Of a stretch of DNA of 64,000 nucleotides, positions 36,065-46,331 are shown in pieces. The DNA is taken from assembly GCF_000527135.1 (NCBI RefSeq), contig NZ_AZUP01000001.1, forward strand, positions 4,179,535-4,243,534, given 5' to 3'. The DNA comes from Methyloversatilis discipulorum (GTDB lineage Bacteria > Pseudomonadota > Gammaproteobacteria > Burkholderiales > Rhodocyclaceae). Within the stretch, counting starts at the first letter, position 1. Each line of letters begins with the position of its first letter. The notes beneath the pieces are model-generated. The model saw only the letters and a list, made by a program, of their open reading frames with translations, did no database searches and was not told where the DNA came from. The position numbers and the translations under genes are program-made.

Positions 36065-36668
36065 TCACGGCCCGGGCCTGATCGAGCATCAGGCGGCACA
36101 GCGCTATTTTGACCGCAACTTCTCGCGCGAGGCGGTCAAGATCCTGCCGGGTGAGTTCTTCGTCACCACGCGCGACATGCTGCTGGTGACGGTGCTCGGC
36201 TCCTGCGTCGCCGCCTGCATACGCGATCCCGAGCGCGGCATCGGCGGCATGAACCACTTCATGCTGCCGGACGCCGGCAGCGGTGTCATGAGCCGTTCAG
36301 CACGCTACGGTGCCTACGCGATGGAACTGCTGGTGAACGAACTGATCAAGGCCGGGGCACGTCGCTCGGCGCTGCAGGCCAAGGTATTCGGCGGCGGGCG
36401 CGTGATGGCGACGCTGGCCAATGCCAATGTCGGCGAGCGCAATGCCAGTTTCGTGCTCGACTATCTGGCCAACGAGGGCATTCCGGTGCTGGCGCAGGAC
36501 CTGCTGGACAGTCATGCCCGGAAGATCTATTTCTTCCCGCACGCCGGGCGTGTGCTGATGAAGAAACTTGCCCGCGTGAACAACGATACGCTGGCGCGCC
36601 GCGAACGCGAGTACCAGGAAAGACTCGCCCGCGACGACGCATCGGGCGACATCGAACTGTTCTCCTGA
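36039..36668 (+). CDS. cheD: Chemoreceptor glutamine deamidase CheD
   Basis: A 209-aa CheD. The catalytic Cys lies in TVLGSCVAACI, the His in GGMNHFMLP and the following Ser/Thr region in AKVFGGGRVM. It deamidates receptor glutamines to glutamates so that CheR and CheB can act on them. The ATG lies inside the end of cheR with GGGAAGGA before it, so the two are coupled. The C-terminal tail DASGDIELFS is charged. Presence of CheD between cheR and cheB is usual for betaproteobacterial cluster-1-type operons. Confidence 0.93.
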   Translation: MRVLTAVDNHGPGLIEHQAAQRYFDRNFSREAVKILPGEFFVTTRDMLLVTVLGSCVAACIRDPERGIGGMNHFMLPDAGSGVMSRSARYGAYAMELLVNELIKAGARRSALQAKVFGGGRVMATLANANVGERNASFVLDYLANEGIPVLAQDLLDSHARKIYFFPHAGRVLMKKLARVNNDTLARREREYQERLARDDASGDIELFS

Positions 36669-36691
36669 TCGGGGGCACGGAGGAGCATGGA

Positions 36692-37765
36692 ATGAAGATC
36701 AGGGTTCTGGTGGTCGACGATTCCGCGGTGATGCGGGCGGTGCTGACCGAGATCATCAATCAGGCGCCGGACATGGAAGTGGTCGCCACGGCGCCGGATG
36801 CTGCGGTGGCCCGGCAGAAGGTGAAGGAAACCTCGCCCGACGTGCTGACGCTCGACGTCGAAATGCCGAACATGAACGGCCTCGAATTTCTCGACAAGGT
36901 GATGCGGCTGCGCCCGATGCCGGTCATCATGATTTCGAGCCAGACCGCACAGGGGTCGGAAACCACGCTGCAGGCACTCGAACTGGGCGCGGTCGATTAC
37001 GTGGCGAAGCCGCGTGGATCGCTGGCCGGGCTGCCGGTCAGCTACGCGCAGGAGATACACGAGAAGATCCGCGCCGCGCATGGCGCACGGCTGAAGGTGC
37101 TGCGCGCCGCACCGGCCGAGCCTGCGCCCGCCGCCGTCGCGCGACCGGCGCCCGCCGTCACGTCGGCCTGGGGCGACCGCATCGTCTGCATCGGCGCGTC
37201 GACCGGCGGCACCGAAGCGATCAAGGAAGTGTTGTGCCGACTGCCGGCCAATATGCCCGGCATCGTGATGGTGCAGCACATGCCTGAAATGTTCACCGCG
37301 AGCTTCGCCCGCCGCCTCGATTCGCTGGCCCGTGTCCGCGTCAAGGAGGCGGAGCAGGGCGAGCGCATCCTGCCCGGTCATGCCTATCTGGCGCCTGGGC
37401 ATTCGCATCTGGAAATCCGCCGCAGCGGCACCGGCTATGTCTGCGAACTGCTGCAGACGCCGCCTTACAACCGTCACCGGCCGGCGGTGGACGTGCTGTT
37501 CAATTCGGCCGCCCAGCACGCGCGTGGCAGCGCGGTCGCCGCCTTGCTGACCGGCATGGGCAAGGACGGCGCCCAGGGCATGCTGGCCATGCGCCGCGCC
37601 GGCGCATGGACCATAGGGCAGGACCAGGAAAGCTGCGTCGTATATGGCATGCCGCGCGAGGCCGCTCAGATCGGCGCCTGCTGCGAGGTGGCGCCACTGA
37701 ACCAGGTGGCCGAGCGCATCATTGCCGCACTGCAGGGAGGACGCCGGGTCGCCGCTCACGCATGA
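36692..37765 (+). CDS. cheB: Chemotaxis response regulator methylesterase CheB
   Basis: A 357-aa CheB. The receiver domain has phospho-acceptor Asp55 (LTLDVEMPNMNG), and a Pro/Ala-rich linker (~130-155) leads to the methylesterase domain with its Ser (IGASTGGTEA), His (MVQHMP) and Asp (GMGKDGAQG) triad. It removes receptor methyl groups and forms the adaptation loop with CheR and CheD. It follows cheD after 23 bases with GGAGG before the start. It is the only CheB in the window. Confidence 0.95.
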   Translation: MKIRVLVVDDSAVMRAVLTEIINQAPDMEVVATAPDAAVARQKVKETSPDVLTLDVEMPNMNGLEFLDKVMRLRPMPVIMISSQTAQGSETTLQALELGAVDYVAKPRGSLAGLPVSYAQEIHEKIRAAHGARLKVLRAAPAEPAPAAVARPAPAVTSAWGDRIVCIGASTGGTEAIKEVLCRLPANMPGIVMVQHMPEMFTASFARRLDSLARVRVKEAEQGERILPGHAYLAPGHSHLEIRRSGTGYVCELLQTPPYNRHRPAVDVLFNSAAQHARGSAVAALLTGMGKDGAQGMLAMRRAGAWTIGQDQESCVVYGMPREAAQIGACCEVAPLNQVAERIIAALQGGRRVAAHA

Positions 37766-37812
37766 GCCGTCGACGCGTCGTTCAGTCATCCACTCACTGA
37801 TAAAGATCCAGC

Positions 37813-38118
37813 ATGGAAATCCGTACCTCGGTCATCGACCGACTCGCCCGCATCTCGTTGGGTGGCCGCTTCGACTTCTCTTCGCATCGCGCATTCCGTG
37901 AAACCACCGAGCGCATGATGGCCGGCGACGCCATCGACACGCTGGAAATCGACCTCGGAGCGGTGACCTACCTCGACAGCTCGGCGCTGGGCATGCTGCT
38001 GATGCTGCGCGACAAGGCGCGCGCCGCCCATTGCGTCGTGCGGCTCGTGAACTGCAGTGTGCCGGTGCGCCAGGTCATCGAGGTCGCCAACTTCCAGAAG
38101 CTGTTTACAGTCACCTGA
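37813..38118 (+). CDS. STAS domain protein (anti-sigma factor antagonist type)
   Basis: A 101-aa single STAS domain of the SpoIIAA/RsbV type. The phosphorylatable serine lies in [14 protein letters not shown] (about Ser57-58). Such proteins are switched by serine phosphorylation and bind anti-sigma factors or serine kinases; no kinase or phosphatase partner is visible near. It follows cheB by 48 bases in the same direction and may be the last gene of that operon. The role in chemotaxis is not known from the sequence. Confidence 0.87.
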   Translation: MEIRTSVIDRLARISLGGRFDFSSHRAFRETTERMMAGDAIDTLEIDLGAVTYLDSSALGMLLMLRDKARAAHCVVRLVNCSVPVRQVIEVANFQKLFTVT

Positions 38119-38161
38119 GGTTCCCTGTCGGACCCCGCGAGGCGCTGCCACGGCAAGCGTC

Positions 38162-38188
38162 TCAAGTTCGGACGCTTCAGGTCGTAAC
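38162..38188 (+). promoter_or_regulatory. FliA (sigma-28) promoter of an MCP gene
   Basis: TCAAGTTC (38162-38169), 11 bp, GTCGTAAC (38181-38188), about 105 bp before the MCP at 38294, in the 175-bp gap after the STAS gene. Confidence 0.7.
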
Positions 38189-38293
38189 TCTCTTCACCAC
38201 GGACAGGCACACGATGCCCAGGATCCGAACATGCCGCGCGGGCGATGGTGCTTGCGCGACACGGGAAGATCCTTACCGGACAGGAGAGGAACG

Positions 38294-40000
38294 ATGACAA
38301 CAAGCAAGCGCGCAGCGACGCGCAGCATTTTGCCCTGGCTGGGCCTTTTTTCCGCACTGCTGATCACCCACCTCGGCCTTTACGCTTACAGCGCATCGGC
38401 CTTCACCCTGAGCGGCGCACTGATTGCCGCGGCCCTGGCCGCGACGGGGGCTTTCATTGCACGCACAACGGCCGTCCTGTTGTTCGAGCGTCCGCTCGAA
38501 TCCATGGTTGCCGGCCTCGAACGCGCCCGCATGTCAGGCGATCTCACCTATCGACTGGACGTACGCGGCGGCGGCGCACTGCCTCGACTGGCGGAAAGCT
38601 ATAACCGCCTGGTCACCGAGTTCAGTGCAGCGATGGCCAAGATGCTGTTCACCTCGAAGCGGCTGCAGGACACCTGCAGCGGCCTCGGCAAGGGGGCAGA
38701 GCGTGTCGCCGGCTCAGCCGAGCAGCAGTGTGCGGCCTCGCAGGCCGCCAGCGGCGACGTCGGCAACATGAAGATGAGCATGGAGACGGCGACCGAAGCG
38801 GCCGCCGGCACCGTGGACGATGCCACCCGATCGCGCGAGCTGTCGCAGAAGGGGGCGCAAGTGGTCAGTCGCGTCGCCGAGGAGATGGCCCGCGTCGCCG
38901 GCAGCGTGTCCGAAAGTGCGCGCCAGATCGAACATCTGGGCAAGCGCTCGGAGGAGATCGGCTCGGTCGTGCAGGTGATCCGCGAGATCGCCGACCAGAC
39001 CAATCTGCTGGCCCTGAATGCGGCGATCGAGGCGGCGCGCGCCGGCGAACAGGGCCGCGGCTTCGCCGTGGTGGCCGACGAGGTGCGCAAGCTGGCCGAG
39101 CGGACGGCCGCGTCCACCGGGCAGATCCATTCGATGATTTCCGCCGTGCAGCGCGAAACCGCCGACGCCGCCTCGGTCATCCGCGCCAGCGCGGTCGAGG
39201 CGCGCACCGGCGCCGACCTGACCAGCGAGGCGGTGGCCACGCTGGAAAGCATCCGCGAATGTGCCGACGCGACGCTGGAACGCGTGGGCGGCACGGTCGA
39301 AGCCATGCGTCAGAACCGGGCGCTGGGTGAACAGGTCGAGCAGCACGTGCAGCGCATTTTCGCGATGGCGGAATCGAATCGCGAGGTCTCCAGTTCGACC
39401 GCTGCCGAGGCGTCACGACTGGACGTGCTATCAAGCAATCTGGCCGAGTTGTCGCAGGTGTTCCGCCTTGGCAGCTACGGCGAGCAGGCGGTTGCTGCCC
39501 ACGCCCGCATGCCGGAGATCGTCGCCGACGCGGCGCAGCGCATCGGCGCCTGCCTGGAGGCGGCGGTCAAGCGCGGCGAAATCCGGATGGAAGACCTGTT
39601 CGACGAGAACTACCAGCCGATCGCCGGTACCAAGCCGACCAAGTACAGCACCAAGTTCGACGCCCTGACCGATCGCCTCTTCCCGGCGATCCAGGAGCCT
39701 CTGCTCGACCGGCACACCGGCCTGATCTACGCCGGTGCGGTCGACCGCAAGGGCTATTTCCCGACACACAACAAGCGTTTCTCGCAGCCGCTGACCGGCG
39801 ACGAGAAGAAGGACATCGCCGGCAACCGCACCAAGCGCATCTTCGACGACCCGGTCGGTCGTCGCTGTGGTGCGCACAGCCAGCCTTTCCTGATCCAGAC
39901 CTATCGCCGCGACACCGGCGAGGTGGTGCACGACATTTCGGCACCGATCTACGTCGGCGGCCGGCAGTGGGGCGGCTTCCGCATCGGCTACGCCGCCTGA
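38294..40000 (+). CDS. MCP with cytoplasmic C-terminal Cache-like domain
   Basis: A 568-aa receptor with two closely spaced hydrophobic segments near the N-terminus (~12-55) and essentially no periplasmic domain. HAMP-like and signalling regions follow, with tip [20 protein letters not shown] around residue 235. After the signalling hairpin a ~150-residue domain (~415-568) contains [26 protein letters not shown] and WGGFRIGYA, a Cache/PAS-like fold at the C-terminus, which would sense a ligand in the cytoplasm. No pentapeptide tether is present. AGGAGAGGA precedes the ATG. A FliA-type promoter lies upstream and a stem-loop follows. Confidence 0.87.
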   Translation: MTTSKRAATRSILPWLGLFSALLITHLGLYAYSASAFTLSGALIAAALAATGAFIARTTAVLLFERPLESMVAGLERARMSGDLTYRLDVRGGGALPRLAESYNRLVTEFSAAMAKMLFTSKRLQDTCSGLGKGAERVAGSAEQQCAASQAASGDVGNMKMSMETATEAAAGTVDDATRSRELSQKGAQVVSRVAEEMARVAGSVSESARQIEHLGKRSEEIGSVVQVIREIADQTNLLALNAAIEAARAGEQGRGFAVVADEVRKLAERTAASTGQIHSMISAVQRETADAASVIRASAVEARTGADLTSEAVATLESIRECADATLERVGGTVEAMRQNRALGEQVEQHVQRIFAMAESNREVSSSTAAEASRLDVLSSNLAELSQVFRLGSYGEQAVAAHARMPEIVADAAQRIGACLEAAVKRGEIRMEDLFDENYQPIAGTKPTKYSTKFDALTDRLFPAIQEPLLDRHTGLIYAGAVDRKGYFPTHNKRFSQPLTGDEKKDIAGNRTKRIFDDPVGRRCGAHSQPFLIQTYRRDTGEVVHDISAPIYVGGRQWGGFRIGYAA

Positions 40001-40023
40001 ACTGCCGGCGGCGCGAGCTAAGG

Positions 40024-40053
40024 ACAACGGGGCGCCTGCGGGTGCCCCGTTGT
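40024..40053 (+). terminator. Possible stem-loop terminator after MCP
   Basis: ACAACGGGGC (40024-40033) pairs with GCCCCGTTGT (40044-40053). The stem is strong but no long T-run follows, so termination is uncertain. Confidence 0.5.
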
Positions 40054-40096
40054 GCTTGATGCATATCAAATAAATGCTGCGTTGCAGAAAGTTCGC

Positions 40097-40123
40097 TCAA
40101 CCCTGGATGCAGTCTGCCGTAAC
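40097..40123 (+). promoter_or_regulatory. FliA (sigma-28) promoter of an MCP gene
   Basis: TCAACCCT (40097-40104), 11 bp, GCCGTAAC (40116-40123), ~107 bp before the MCP at 40231. The -10 is excellent, the -35 partly degenerate. Confidence 0.6.
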
Positions 40124-40230
40124 TCTGTCAGGCGGGTCGTGAAGGGGTATCGACCCCGGGGAGCCCGCCTCGACACCGTATCTGGCTAATGCACGCAGTG
40201 CCGCGTGCCCCAGCCGCCCGAGGAGAGACC

Positions 40231-42252
40231 ATGAACGCCCTGCTTTATCCCGCCCGCGCCCTGATGTCGCGCCTGCGGTTCGCTCCGAAGATGATGCTCG
40301 TGATGGGCATACTGCTCGCCATGCTCGTGACGCTTGCCACCACCGTTGCGATGTCCCGGCTAGACAGTCTGCGCATGATGGAACGCGAGCACATCGGCGC
40401 CGAGTATCTGCGTGCGCTGCTCGGCACGATGACTGCAGTTCAGCAGCATCGCGGCATGTCATCCGCCATGCTCAACGGCGACGCCTCGCAGGCGGCGAAG
40501 GTCGAGGCCAAGGCGGCCGAGGTCGCGCGTGGCCTCGACACGCTGAAGGCGCTGAACGCCGCCCATCCGGAACTGCTCGTACAGCAGGCGCAGATCGACC
40601 GTCTGTCCGGAGAGTGGGCAGCGGTGAGACAGCAGATGAGCGCTTCGACCGGCGCGGCCAACTTCGCCCGCCATTCGACGATGATAGACACGCTGCTGAA
40701 CGACTTCCGCTCGGTATCCGATCGGTCGGGCATGAGCTTCGACCCCTATCCCGATACCTTCACTCTGGTCGAGGCCGCGGTGAACGTCGCGCCCTTCACC
40801 ATTGAAAATCTGGCCAGGCTGCGCGGCCGCGCCGCGTCGATCAGCGCGCGCGGCACGGTCACGCCGGACGAGGCGATCGAACTGGGCGCGCTGCTGCAGC
40901 TGGCCGCCCGCCGCGTCGCCTCGATGGATCAGGTGAACGAACGTGTGCGCAGCTTCGCGCCCGAGCATGCACCGCGCGTTGCCGCCGAGATCGACAAGCT
41001 GCGCACCGCCTTCGCCTCGACCGCCGAGTTGCTGAACGCCTCGCTGAAAGCGCAGCGCTTTGATCTCCCGCCGGCAGAGGTGTTTGCCCGCGCTTCGGTG
41101 CCGGTCGAGGCGTCGGTCGGCACCATGACCGTACTGCTCGACACCGCTGACCTCGGCATCAATGCGCATTCGGAGCAACTGATGGTCGATCTGACGCTGA
41201 CCTGCGTGCTGCTCGCCGCCAGCCTGCTGCTGTCCGTGTATCTGGCGCTCGGCCTGTATGCGTCGCTGAAGGACGCGATCGGCCACACGATAGATGGCGG
41301 CCGTCGTCTGGCCGAGGGCGATCTGACGGCGCGTATCCGCGTCGCCAGCCAGGACGAATTCGGCGACATCGCCAACAGCTTCAACAGCATGGCCGACAGC
41401 CTGTCCGCACTGATCGCCCGCGTGAAATCGTCGGCCGGGGAGGTCAGCCAGGTCACGATGGCGCTGGCCAGCGCCACGCAACAGATCAGCGAGGCCTCGG
41501 CCGGGCAGAGCCAGTCGGCGTCGGCCATGGCGGCCACGATCGAGGAACTGTCGGTGTCGATCAACAGCGTATCCGACAGTGCGGCAGAAATGCGTCGGCA
41601 CGCTGAGTCCAGCCGCGAGGAAGCGGCCCAAGGCCACCATGCGATCGATGCGGTGAGCCATGAACTGGATGCGGTCGGCCACGTGGTGGGCGAGATTTCG
41701 CAGGCGGCCGGCGCCTTCATCGAAAGCACCCGTGCCATTGGCGACATGACCCGTCAGGTCAAGGACATTGCGGAGCAGACCAATCTGCTGGCGCTGAACG
41801 CGGCCATCGAAGCCGCCCGCGCCGGCGAGCAGGGCCGCGGTTTCGCGGTCGTCGCCGACGAGGTGCGCAAGCTGGCCGAGAAGTCGGCGGTGTCTGCGCA
41901 GCAGATCGACGAAGTGACGCGCGCGCTCGATGCCCGCGCTGGCAGCGTCGAGAGCGTGGTGCGCCGCGGCGTGCAGGCCATCGACAACTCGCGCAACCAG
42001 CTGACCGAGGTGGTTGGCGCGCTGGGGCGTGCGGCCGACGCCGCCGCGTCGACCTCGCAGGGCATAAGCGGCATTGCGGAATCGGTCAGCGAGCAGACCA
42101 TTGCCAGCCACGACGTCGCCCGGTCGGTCGAACAGATCGCGCAGATGAGCGAAGAGAACAGCTCGGCCATCAATGCCATGGCCAGCGAGGCGCAGCACCT
42201 GCGCGCCCTCGCCATGGGGCTGGAAGAGGCGGGCGCCCGTTTCCGCATCTGA
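40231..42252 (+). CDS. Methyl-accepting chemotaxis protein (helical periplasmic sensor)
   Basis: A 673-aa receptor. Membrane segments lie at ~20-42 and ~330-352. The ~285-residue periplasmic region is all-helical and begins with a [12 protein letters not shown] stretch reminiscent of the nitrate/nitrite-sensing (NIT-like) family; the ligand is unknown. HAMP ([23 protein letters not shown]) and a signalling hairpin with tip [20 protein letters not shown] follow. It ends GARFRI without a tether. GAGGAGAGACC precedes the chosen ATG. It is monocistronic, between its own FliA-type promoter and a good terminator. Confidence 0.88.
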   Translation: MNALLYPARALMSRLRFAPKMMLVMGILLAMLVTLATTVAMSRLDSLRMMEREHIGAEYLRALLGTMTAVQQHRGMSSAMLNGDASQAAKVEAKAAEVARGLDTLKALNAAHPELLVQQAQIDRLSGEWAAVRQQMSASTGAANFARHSTMIDTLLNDFRSVSDRSGMSFDPYPDTFTLVEAAVNVAPFTIENLARLRGRAASISARGTVTPDEAIELGALLQLAARRVASMDQVNERVRSFAPEHAPRVAAEIDKLRTAFASTAELLNASLKAQRFDLPPAEVFARASVPVEASVGTMTVLLDTADLGINAHSEQLMVDLTLTCVLLAASLLLSVYLALGLYASLKDAIGHTIDGGRRLAEGDLTARIRVASQDEFGDIANSFNSMADSLSALIARVKSSAGEVSQVTMALASATQQISEASAGQSQSASAMAATIEELSVSINSVSDSAAEMRRHAESSREEAAQGHHAIDAVSHELDAVGHVVGEISQAAGAFIESTRAIGDMTRQVKDIAEQTNLLALNAAIEAARAGEQGRGFAVVADEVRKLAEKSAVSAQQIDEVTRALDARAGSVESVVRRGVQAIDNSRNQLTEVVGALGRAADAAASTSQGISGIAESVSEQTIASHDVARSVEQIAQMSEENSSAINAMASEAQHLRALAMGLEEAGARFRI

Positions 42253-42273
42253 GCGCAGCGGAGCACAGGAAAA

Positions 42274-42307
42274 GGTCCGCGCCGGCTTGCCGGCGCGGGC
42301 CTTTTTT
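42274..42307 (+). terminator. Rho-independent terminator after MCP
   Basis: A 12-bp stem, GGTCCGCGCCGG (42274-42285) with CCGGCGCGGGCC (42290-42301), CTTG loop, then TTTTTT. Confidence 0.88.
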
Positions 42308-42368
42308 CCTTCTGCAGCGCGCCTCGGCAAGGACCGGGGAATTTCCCTGGCCGATGTGTGGATATAAC

Positions 42369-42395
42369 TAAAGTAATGGATCCGGCAGGCGTTAT
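42369..42395 (+). promoter_or_regulatory. FliA (sigma-28) promoter of the PAS-PAS-MCP gene
   Basis: TAAAGTAA (42369-42376), 11 bp, GGCGTTAT (42388-42395), ~95 bp before the start at 42490. Confidence 0.62.
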
Positions 42396-42489
42396 TCCCT
42401 TGCGATCACGGCACTGAGCCGACCGCGCCCGGCCATCCCGGGCAACTTCGCACGTCCAGCATGCTGGAGACGACAGAGGAGAAACGGAC

Positions 42490-43815
42490 ATGTTCGGAAA
42501 CAGGAGCAGGCAACTCGAAGTGCGTCTCGGTGAGTGTGAAATCCGGGCGGCGGCAGCGAAGGCCCTGATCGATGCCATCGACCGCTCGATGGCCATCATC
42601 GAGTTCGAACCGGACGGCAAGGTGATTGGTGCGAATGCCAACTTTTCCCGCGTGATGGGGTATGCCGCGTCCGAACTTCCGGGCATGCACCACCGGAGCT
42701 TCTGTCAGCCTTCCTATGCTTCATCGACCGCCTACACCGACATGTGGGCCCGTCTGGCGCGAGGCGATTTCGTGTCCGGCCGCTTTCCGCGGGTCGCCCG
42801 CGATGGTCGCGAAGTCTGGCTGGAGGCCAGCTACAACCCCGTGCTGGGTGCAGACGGCCGGGTCGTGAAGGTGGTCAAGGTGGCCAGCGACATTACCGAC
42901 AAGGTGCGGGCCGAGAGCGAAGCCACCGCCTTGCTCAACGCGATCAACCGCTCGATGGCGGTCATTTCCTTTACGCCGGACGGCACGATACTCGACGCCA
43001 ACCCGAACTTCCTGAAGACGGTCGGCTACTCGAAAGACGAAGTCGTCGGGCGTCATCACCGCATCTTCTGTGAAGCCGAGGAGGTCGCCGCGCCCGGGTA
43101 TGCGGCATTCTGGCAGCGCCTGGCCAGCGGCGAGTTCGTCGCCGGCGACTTCAAGCGCCTGGCGCGCGACGGCCGGGTGGTCTGGCTGGAGGCGAGCTAC
43201 AACCCGGTGTTCGACCCGGCCGGCAAGCTGTACAAGGTGGTCAAGTTCGCGACCGACATCACCGAGAAGAAAGTGCAGCAACTGGCGGAGCAGGAAAGCG
43301 CACGCGTCGCCTGGCGCGTGTCCAGCGAAACCGACGCCATCGCCACCGAAGGTGCGGCCATCATCGAACGGGCGTCGTCGGAAATGCGCGCCATCGCTGA
43401 AACGGTCCAGCTCACGTCGGACCGGGTGGGGGAACTGGGCAAACAGTCCGACCAGATCACCAGCATCGTCAAGACCATCCGCGAGATCGCCGACCAGACC
43501 AATCTGCTGGCGCTGAACGCCGCCATCGAGGCGGCGCGAGCCGGCGAGCAGGGCCGCGGCTTTGCCGTGGTGGCTGACGAGGTGCGCAAGCTGGCCGAGC
43601 GGACCAGCCTGTCCACCAAGGAAATCGGCGACATGGTGCAGCGCATTCAGGACGGTACGCGCGGCGCCATACAGAGCATGGAATCCAGCCTGGTGAAAGC
43701 CGGCAGCGGCGTCGAACTGGCGGGTAACGCCGGACAGGCGATCAAACGCATCAGCAATGGTGCGCGTGAGGTCGTACAGGCGGTCAGCAAGTTCTCGTCG
43801 GTCGTCGAGGGGTGA
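42490..43815 (+). CDS. Soluble MCP with two PAS domains
   Basis: A 441-aa cytoplasmic receptor without membrane segments. Two similar PAS domains (~20-140 and ~142-265) each have the SMA-I-x-F-x-P-DG, HHR-x-FC and [10 protein letters not shown] landmarks; the pair probably arose by internal duplication. The signalling hairpin (~280-441) is short, with tip [20 protein letters not shown]. The PAS pattern is of the BdlA/Aer-like kind, so redox or small-molecule sensing in the cytoplasm is likely, cofactor unknown. AGAGGAGAAAC precedes the ATG. Its own FliA-type promoter lies 95 bp upstream. Confidence 0.9.
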   Translation: MFGNRSRQLEVRLGECEIRAAAAKALIDAIDRSMAIIEFEPDGKVIGANANFSRVMGYAASELPGMHHRSFCQPSYASSTAYTDMWARLARGDFVSGRFPRVARDGREVWLEASYNPVLGADGRVVKVVKVASDITDKVRAESEATALLNAINRSMAVISFTPDGTILDANPNFLKTVGYSKDEVVGRHHRIFCEAEEVAAPGYAAFWQRLASGEFVAGDFKRLARDGRVVWLEASYNPVFDPAGKLYKVVKFATDITEKKVQQLAEQESARVAWRVSSETDAIATEGAAIIERASSEMRAIAETVQLTSDRVGELGKQSDQITSIVKTIREIADQTNLLALNAAIEAARAGEQGRGFAVVADEVRKLAERTSLSTKEIGDMVQRIQDGTRGAIQSMESSLVKAGSGVELAGNAGQAIKRISNGAREVVQAVSKFSSVVEG

Positions 43816-43880
43816 AGCAGGGCTGCGCGCCGACTGGGATTGACCGTCGGCGTGCCCGTCACCGCATCGTCACCTTGCGT

Positions 43881-43907
43881 TCAAGACTTTCCGACCCCTG
43901 CCGTAAA
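43881..43907 (+). promoter_or_regulatory. FliA (sigma-28) promoter of the cheV-cheV-cheY-cheZ operon
   Basis: TCAAGACT (43881-43888), 11 bp, GCCGTAAA (43900-43907), ~53 bp before the first cheV. Confidence 0.75.
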
Positions 43908-43960
43908 CCCAGCATCACCCCCGCTTTTTTCGTGCCACTGACCAGACAGACGAGGCCGAC

Positions 43961-44932
43961 ATGTCAGAGTTGCTCAAGAATATCGATGCCCGCACCAAGC
44001 TCGCGGGTACCAACAAGCTCGAAATCCTGATGTTCTCGCTCGGCGTCGATACGCGAACGGGCAAGCGCGAAACCTTCGGCATCAATGTGTTCAAGGTGCG
44101 CGAGGTCATGCGTACGCCGGGGGTGACCGCGGCGCCTGAAATGCCGCCCGCGGTTGAAGGCATGGTGAGCCTGCGCGGTGCGCTGGTGCCGGTGGTCGAT
44201 CTGGCCAAATTCGCCCAGTTCCCCAGCGAAACGCCGCGCGACGTGATGATCGTGACCGAATACAACGGTCACACCCAAGGTTTCCTGGTCGAGTCGGTCG
44301 ATACCATCCTGCGCCTGGACTGGTCGCAGATGCGTGTGCCGCCGGCCATGCTGACCGCGAATCTCGGTGGCCTGGTCACCGCCGTCACCGAACTGGCCGA
44401 CGGCCGTCTGGTGATGATGCTGGACGTCGAGAAGATCCTGTCCGAGACAGCGGACATCGACAACGACCTGGCGTTCAAGGACATCGAGCCGCTGGGCATC
44501 GAAGGCGCCACCGTCTTCTTCTGCGACGATTCCCCGGTCGCCCGCAACCAGATCACCCGCACGCTGGACCTGATGGGTGTGCGCTACGTCAGCGCGATCA
44601 ACGGCGCCCAGATGTGGACCGAACTGAAGAAGATCGCCTCCTACGCCGATGCCAGCGGCCGCAAGGTCGGCGATCTGGTGAGCATGATCTTGACCGACGT
44701 CGAAATGCCGGAAATGGACGGCTACATCCTGACCAAGCACATCAAGGCCGATCCGCGCTTCGCCGGTATCCCGGTGGTGATGCATTCCTCGCTGTCCTCC
44801 GGTTCCAACCAGCAGCTGGGCCGCTCGGTCGGTGTCGACGAATACGTATCGAAGTTCGAGGCGCAGCGTCTGGCGGAAACGATCAGCCGCCTGATCCGCC
44901 GCGGCAACGGTGGCGACCGTGCCGCCGCCTGA
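43961..44932 (+). CDS. cheV: Chemotaxis coupling protein CheV (first copy)
   Basis: A 323-aa CheV: an N-terminal CheW-like domain (~25-165, [27 protein letters not shown]) and a C-terminal receiver domain (~180-310) with phospho-acceptor in [15 protein letters not shown]. CheV couples receptors to CheA and may act as a phosphate sink for adaptation. It is followed 19 bases later by a second cheV that starts with the same DARTKLAG motif. The pair probably arose by duplication. It opens the second chemotaxis operon. Confidence 0.93.
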   Translation: MSELLKNIDARTKLAGTNKLEILMFSLGVDTRTGKRETFGINVFKVREVMRTPGVTAAPEMPPAVEGMVSLRGALVPVVDLAKFAQFPSETPRDVMIVTEYNGHTQGFLVESVDTILRLDWSQMRVPPAMLTANLGGLVTAVTELADGRLVMMLDVEKILSETADIDNDLAFKDIEPLGIEGATVFFCDDSPVARNQITRTLDLMGVRYVSAINGAQMWTELKKIASYADASGRKVGDLVSMILTDVEMPEMDGYILTKHIKADPRFAGIPVVMHSSLSSGSNQQLGRSVGVDEYVSKFEAQRLAETISRLIRRGNGGDRAAA

Positions 44933-44951
44933 ACGAGACTGGAGACAGACG

Positions 44952-45896
44952 ATGGACAGAACCGATCAGAACCTGCTCGAACAAGTCGACGCCCGCACCA
45001 AGCTGGCGGGGTCGAACAAGATGGAAATCCTGCTGTTCTCGCTCGGCACGCACGAGCTGTTCGGCATCAACGTGTTCAAGGTGCGTGAAGTCAGCCGTAC
45101 CCCGACCGTAACGCCGACTCCCAATATGCCGGGCGGCGTCGAAGGCCTCATTTCGCTGCGCGGCAACGTGATCCCGGTGCTGTCGCTGGCGCGCATCATG
45201 AATCTGGACGGCGCACCCGAGGGCATGGGCGGCGCCATGATGGTGACCGAGTACAGCAAGCGTACGCTGGGCTTCCTGGTGCACGAGGTCGATCGCATCA
45301 TCCGCGTCGACTGGGACCGCGTGCGTGCGCCCGAATCGGTGGTGACCAGCGAGCAGCTCTACATCACCGCCATCACCGAACTGGACGACGGCCGCCTGGT
45401 GTCCATCCTGGACGTCGAAAGCATCATGGCCGGCACCTTCGGAGAGGCCGCCATCACCGACATACCGCCGCTGGGCGGCAACTACGAGCCGAACGTGTTC
45501 TTCGTCGATGACTCGGCGGTCGCCCGCAAGAAGATCGCCGAAGTGCTGGATCGGCTGAGCATCAAACACAAGCACGCCACCAATGGCGCCGAGGCCTGGT
45601 CCCGGCTGCAGGGCATGGCCGCGCATTCGTCGGCCACCGGCGCTCCGCTGACCGACGAGATCGACCTCATCCTGGTCGACGCCGAAATGCCCGAGATGGA
45701 TGGCTATGTGCTGACCCGCAATATCAAGAATGACCCTCGTTTTGCCGACATACCGGTAGTCATGCACTCGTCGCTGTCGTCGGAAGCCAACCGTGCGATG
45801 GGCAAGAGCGTCGGGGTGGACGCATACGTGGCGAAGTTCGATGCCGAAGTGCTGGCCGACACGCTGCGTCCGCTGCTGGCAACACATAAAGCCTGA
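44952..45896 (+). CDS. cheV: Chemotaxis coupling protein CheV (second copy)
   Basis: A 314-aa CheV with the CheW-like domain ([47 protein letters not shown]) and a receiver domain with phospho-site in [15 protein letters not shown] and SSLSSEANR. It differs clearly from the first copy, so the duplication is old or they serve different receptors. GGAGACAGACG precedes the ATG. It is 14 bases before cheY. Confidence 0.93.
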   Translation: MDRTDQNLLEQVDARTKLAGSNKMEILLFSLGTHELFGINVFKVREVSRTPTVTPTPNMPGGVEGLISLRGNVIPVLSLARIMNLDGAPEGMGGAMMVTEYSKRTLGFLVHEVDRIIRVDWDRVRAPESVVTSEQLYITAITELDDGRLVSILDVESIMAGTFGEAAITDIPPLGGNYEPNVFFVDDSAVARKKIAEVLDRLSIKHKHATNGAEAWSRLQGMAAHSSATGAPLTDEIDLILVDAEMPEMDGYVLTRNIKNDPRFADIPVVMHSSLSSEANRAMGKSVGVDAYVAKFDAEVLADTLRPLLATHKA

Positions 45897-45910
45897 GAGA
45901 GGTAGGCCCC

Positions 45911-46309
45911 ATGTCTGATCCCAAGATGAAATTTCTCGTTGTCGATGACTTCTCGACCATGCGCCGCATCGTGCGCAACCTGCTGAAGGAACTCGGGTTC
46001 ACCAATGTCGATGAGGCCGAGGACGGCGTGATTGCGCTGCAGAAACTCAAGGCCAGCGAATTCGACTTCGTGGTGACCGACTGGAACATGCCGAACATGA
46101 CCGGCATCGAGCTGCTGCGCGCCATCCGCGCGGATGCTGCGCTGAAGGCGCTGCCGGTGCTCATGATCACGGCCGAGGCGAAGAAGGAAAACATCATCGA
46201 GGCTGCCCAGGCCGGTGCTTCGGGCTACATCGTGAAGCCCTTCACCGCCGGCACGCTGAGCGAAAAGCTGAACAAGATTTTCGAGAAGATGAACCAGAAG
46301 GCCGCTTGA
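45911..46309 (+). CDS. cheY: Chemotaxis response regulator CheY (cluster 2)
   Basis: A 132-aa single receiver domain with DD at 12-13, phospho-acceptor Asp57 ([16 protein letters not shown]), the Thr of MITAEA and the Lys of VKPFTA. It resembles the flagellar-motor-binding CheY of enterics and Pseudomonas more than the cluster 1 CheY does ([16 protein letters not shown]). It is next to cheZ, so it is the better candidate for the CheY that binds FliM. AGAGAGGTAGG lies before the start. Confidence 0.95.
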   Translation: MSDPKMKFLVVDDFSTMRRIVRNLLKELGFTNVDEAEDGVIALQKLKASEFDFVVTDWNMPNMTGIELLRAIRADAALKALPVLMITAEAKKENIIEAAQAGASGYIVKPFTAGTLSEKLNKIFEKMNQKAA

Positions 46310-46331
46310 GCCTGCATCGGGAGAGGAAACC

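Noticed and set aside
42490..43300. Two PAS domains read as a frameshifted single domain
   Set aside because: The frame is continuous, both domains are complete and each keeps its landmarks; a tandem duplication explains it.
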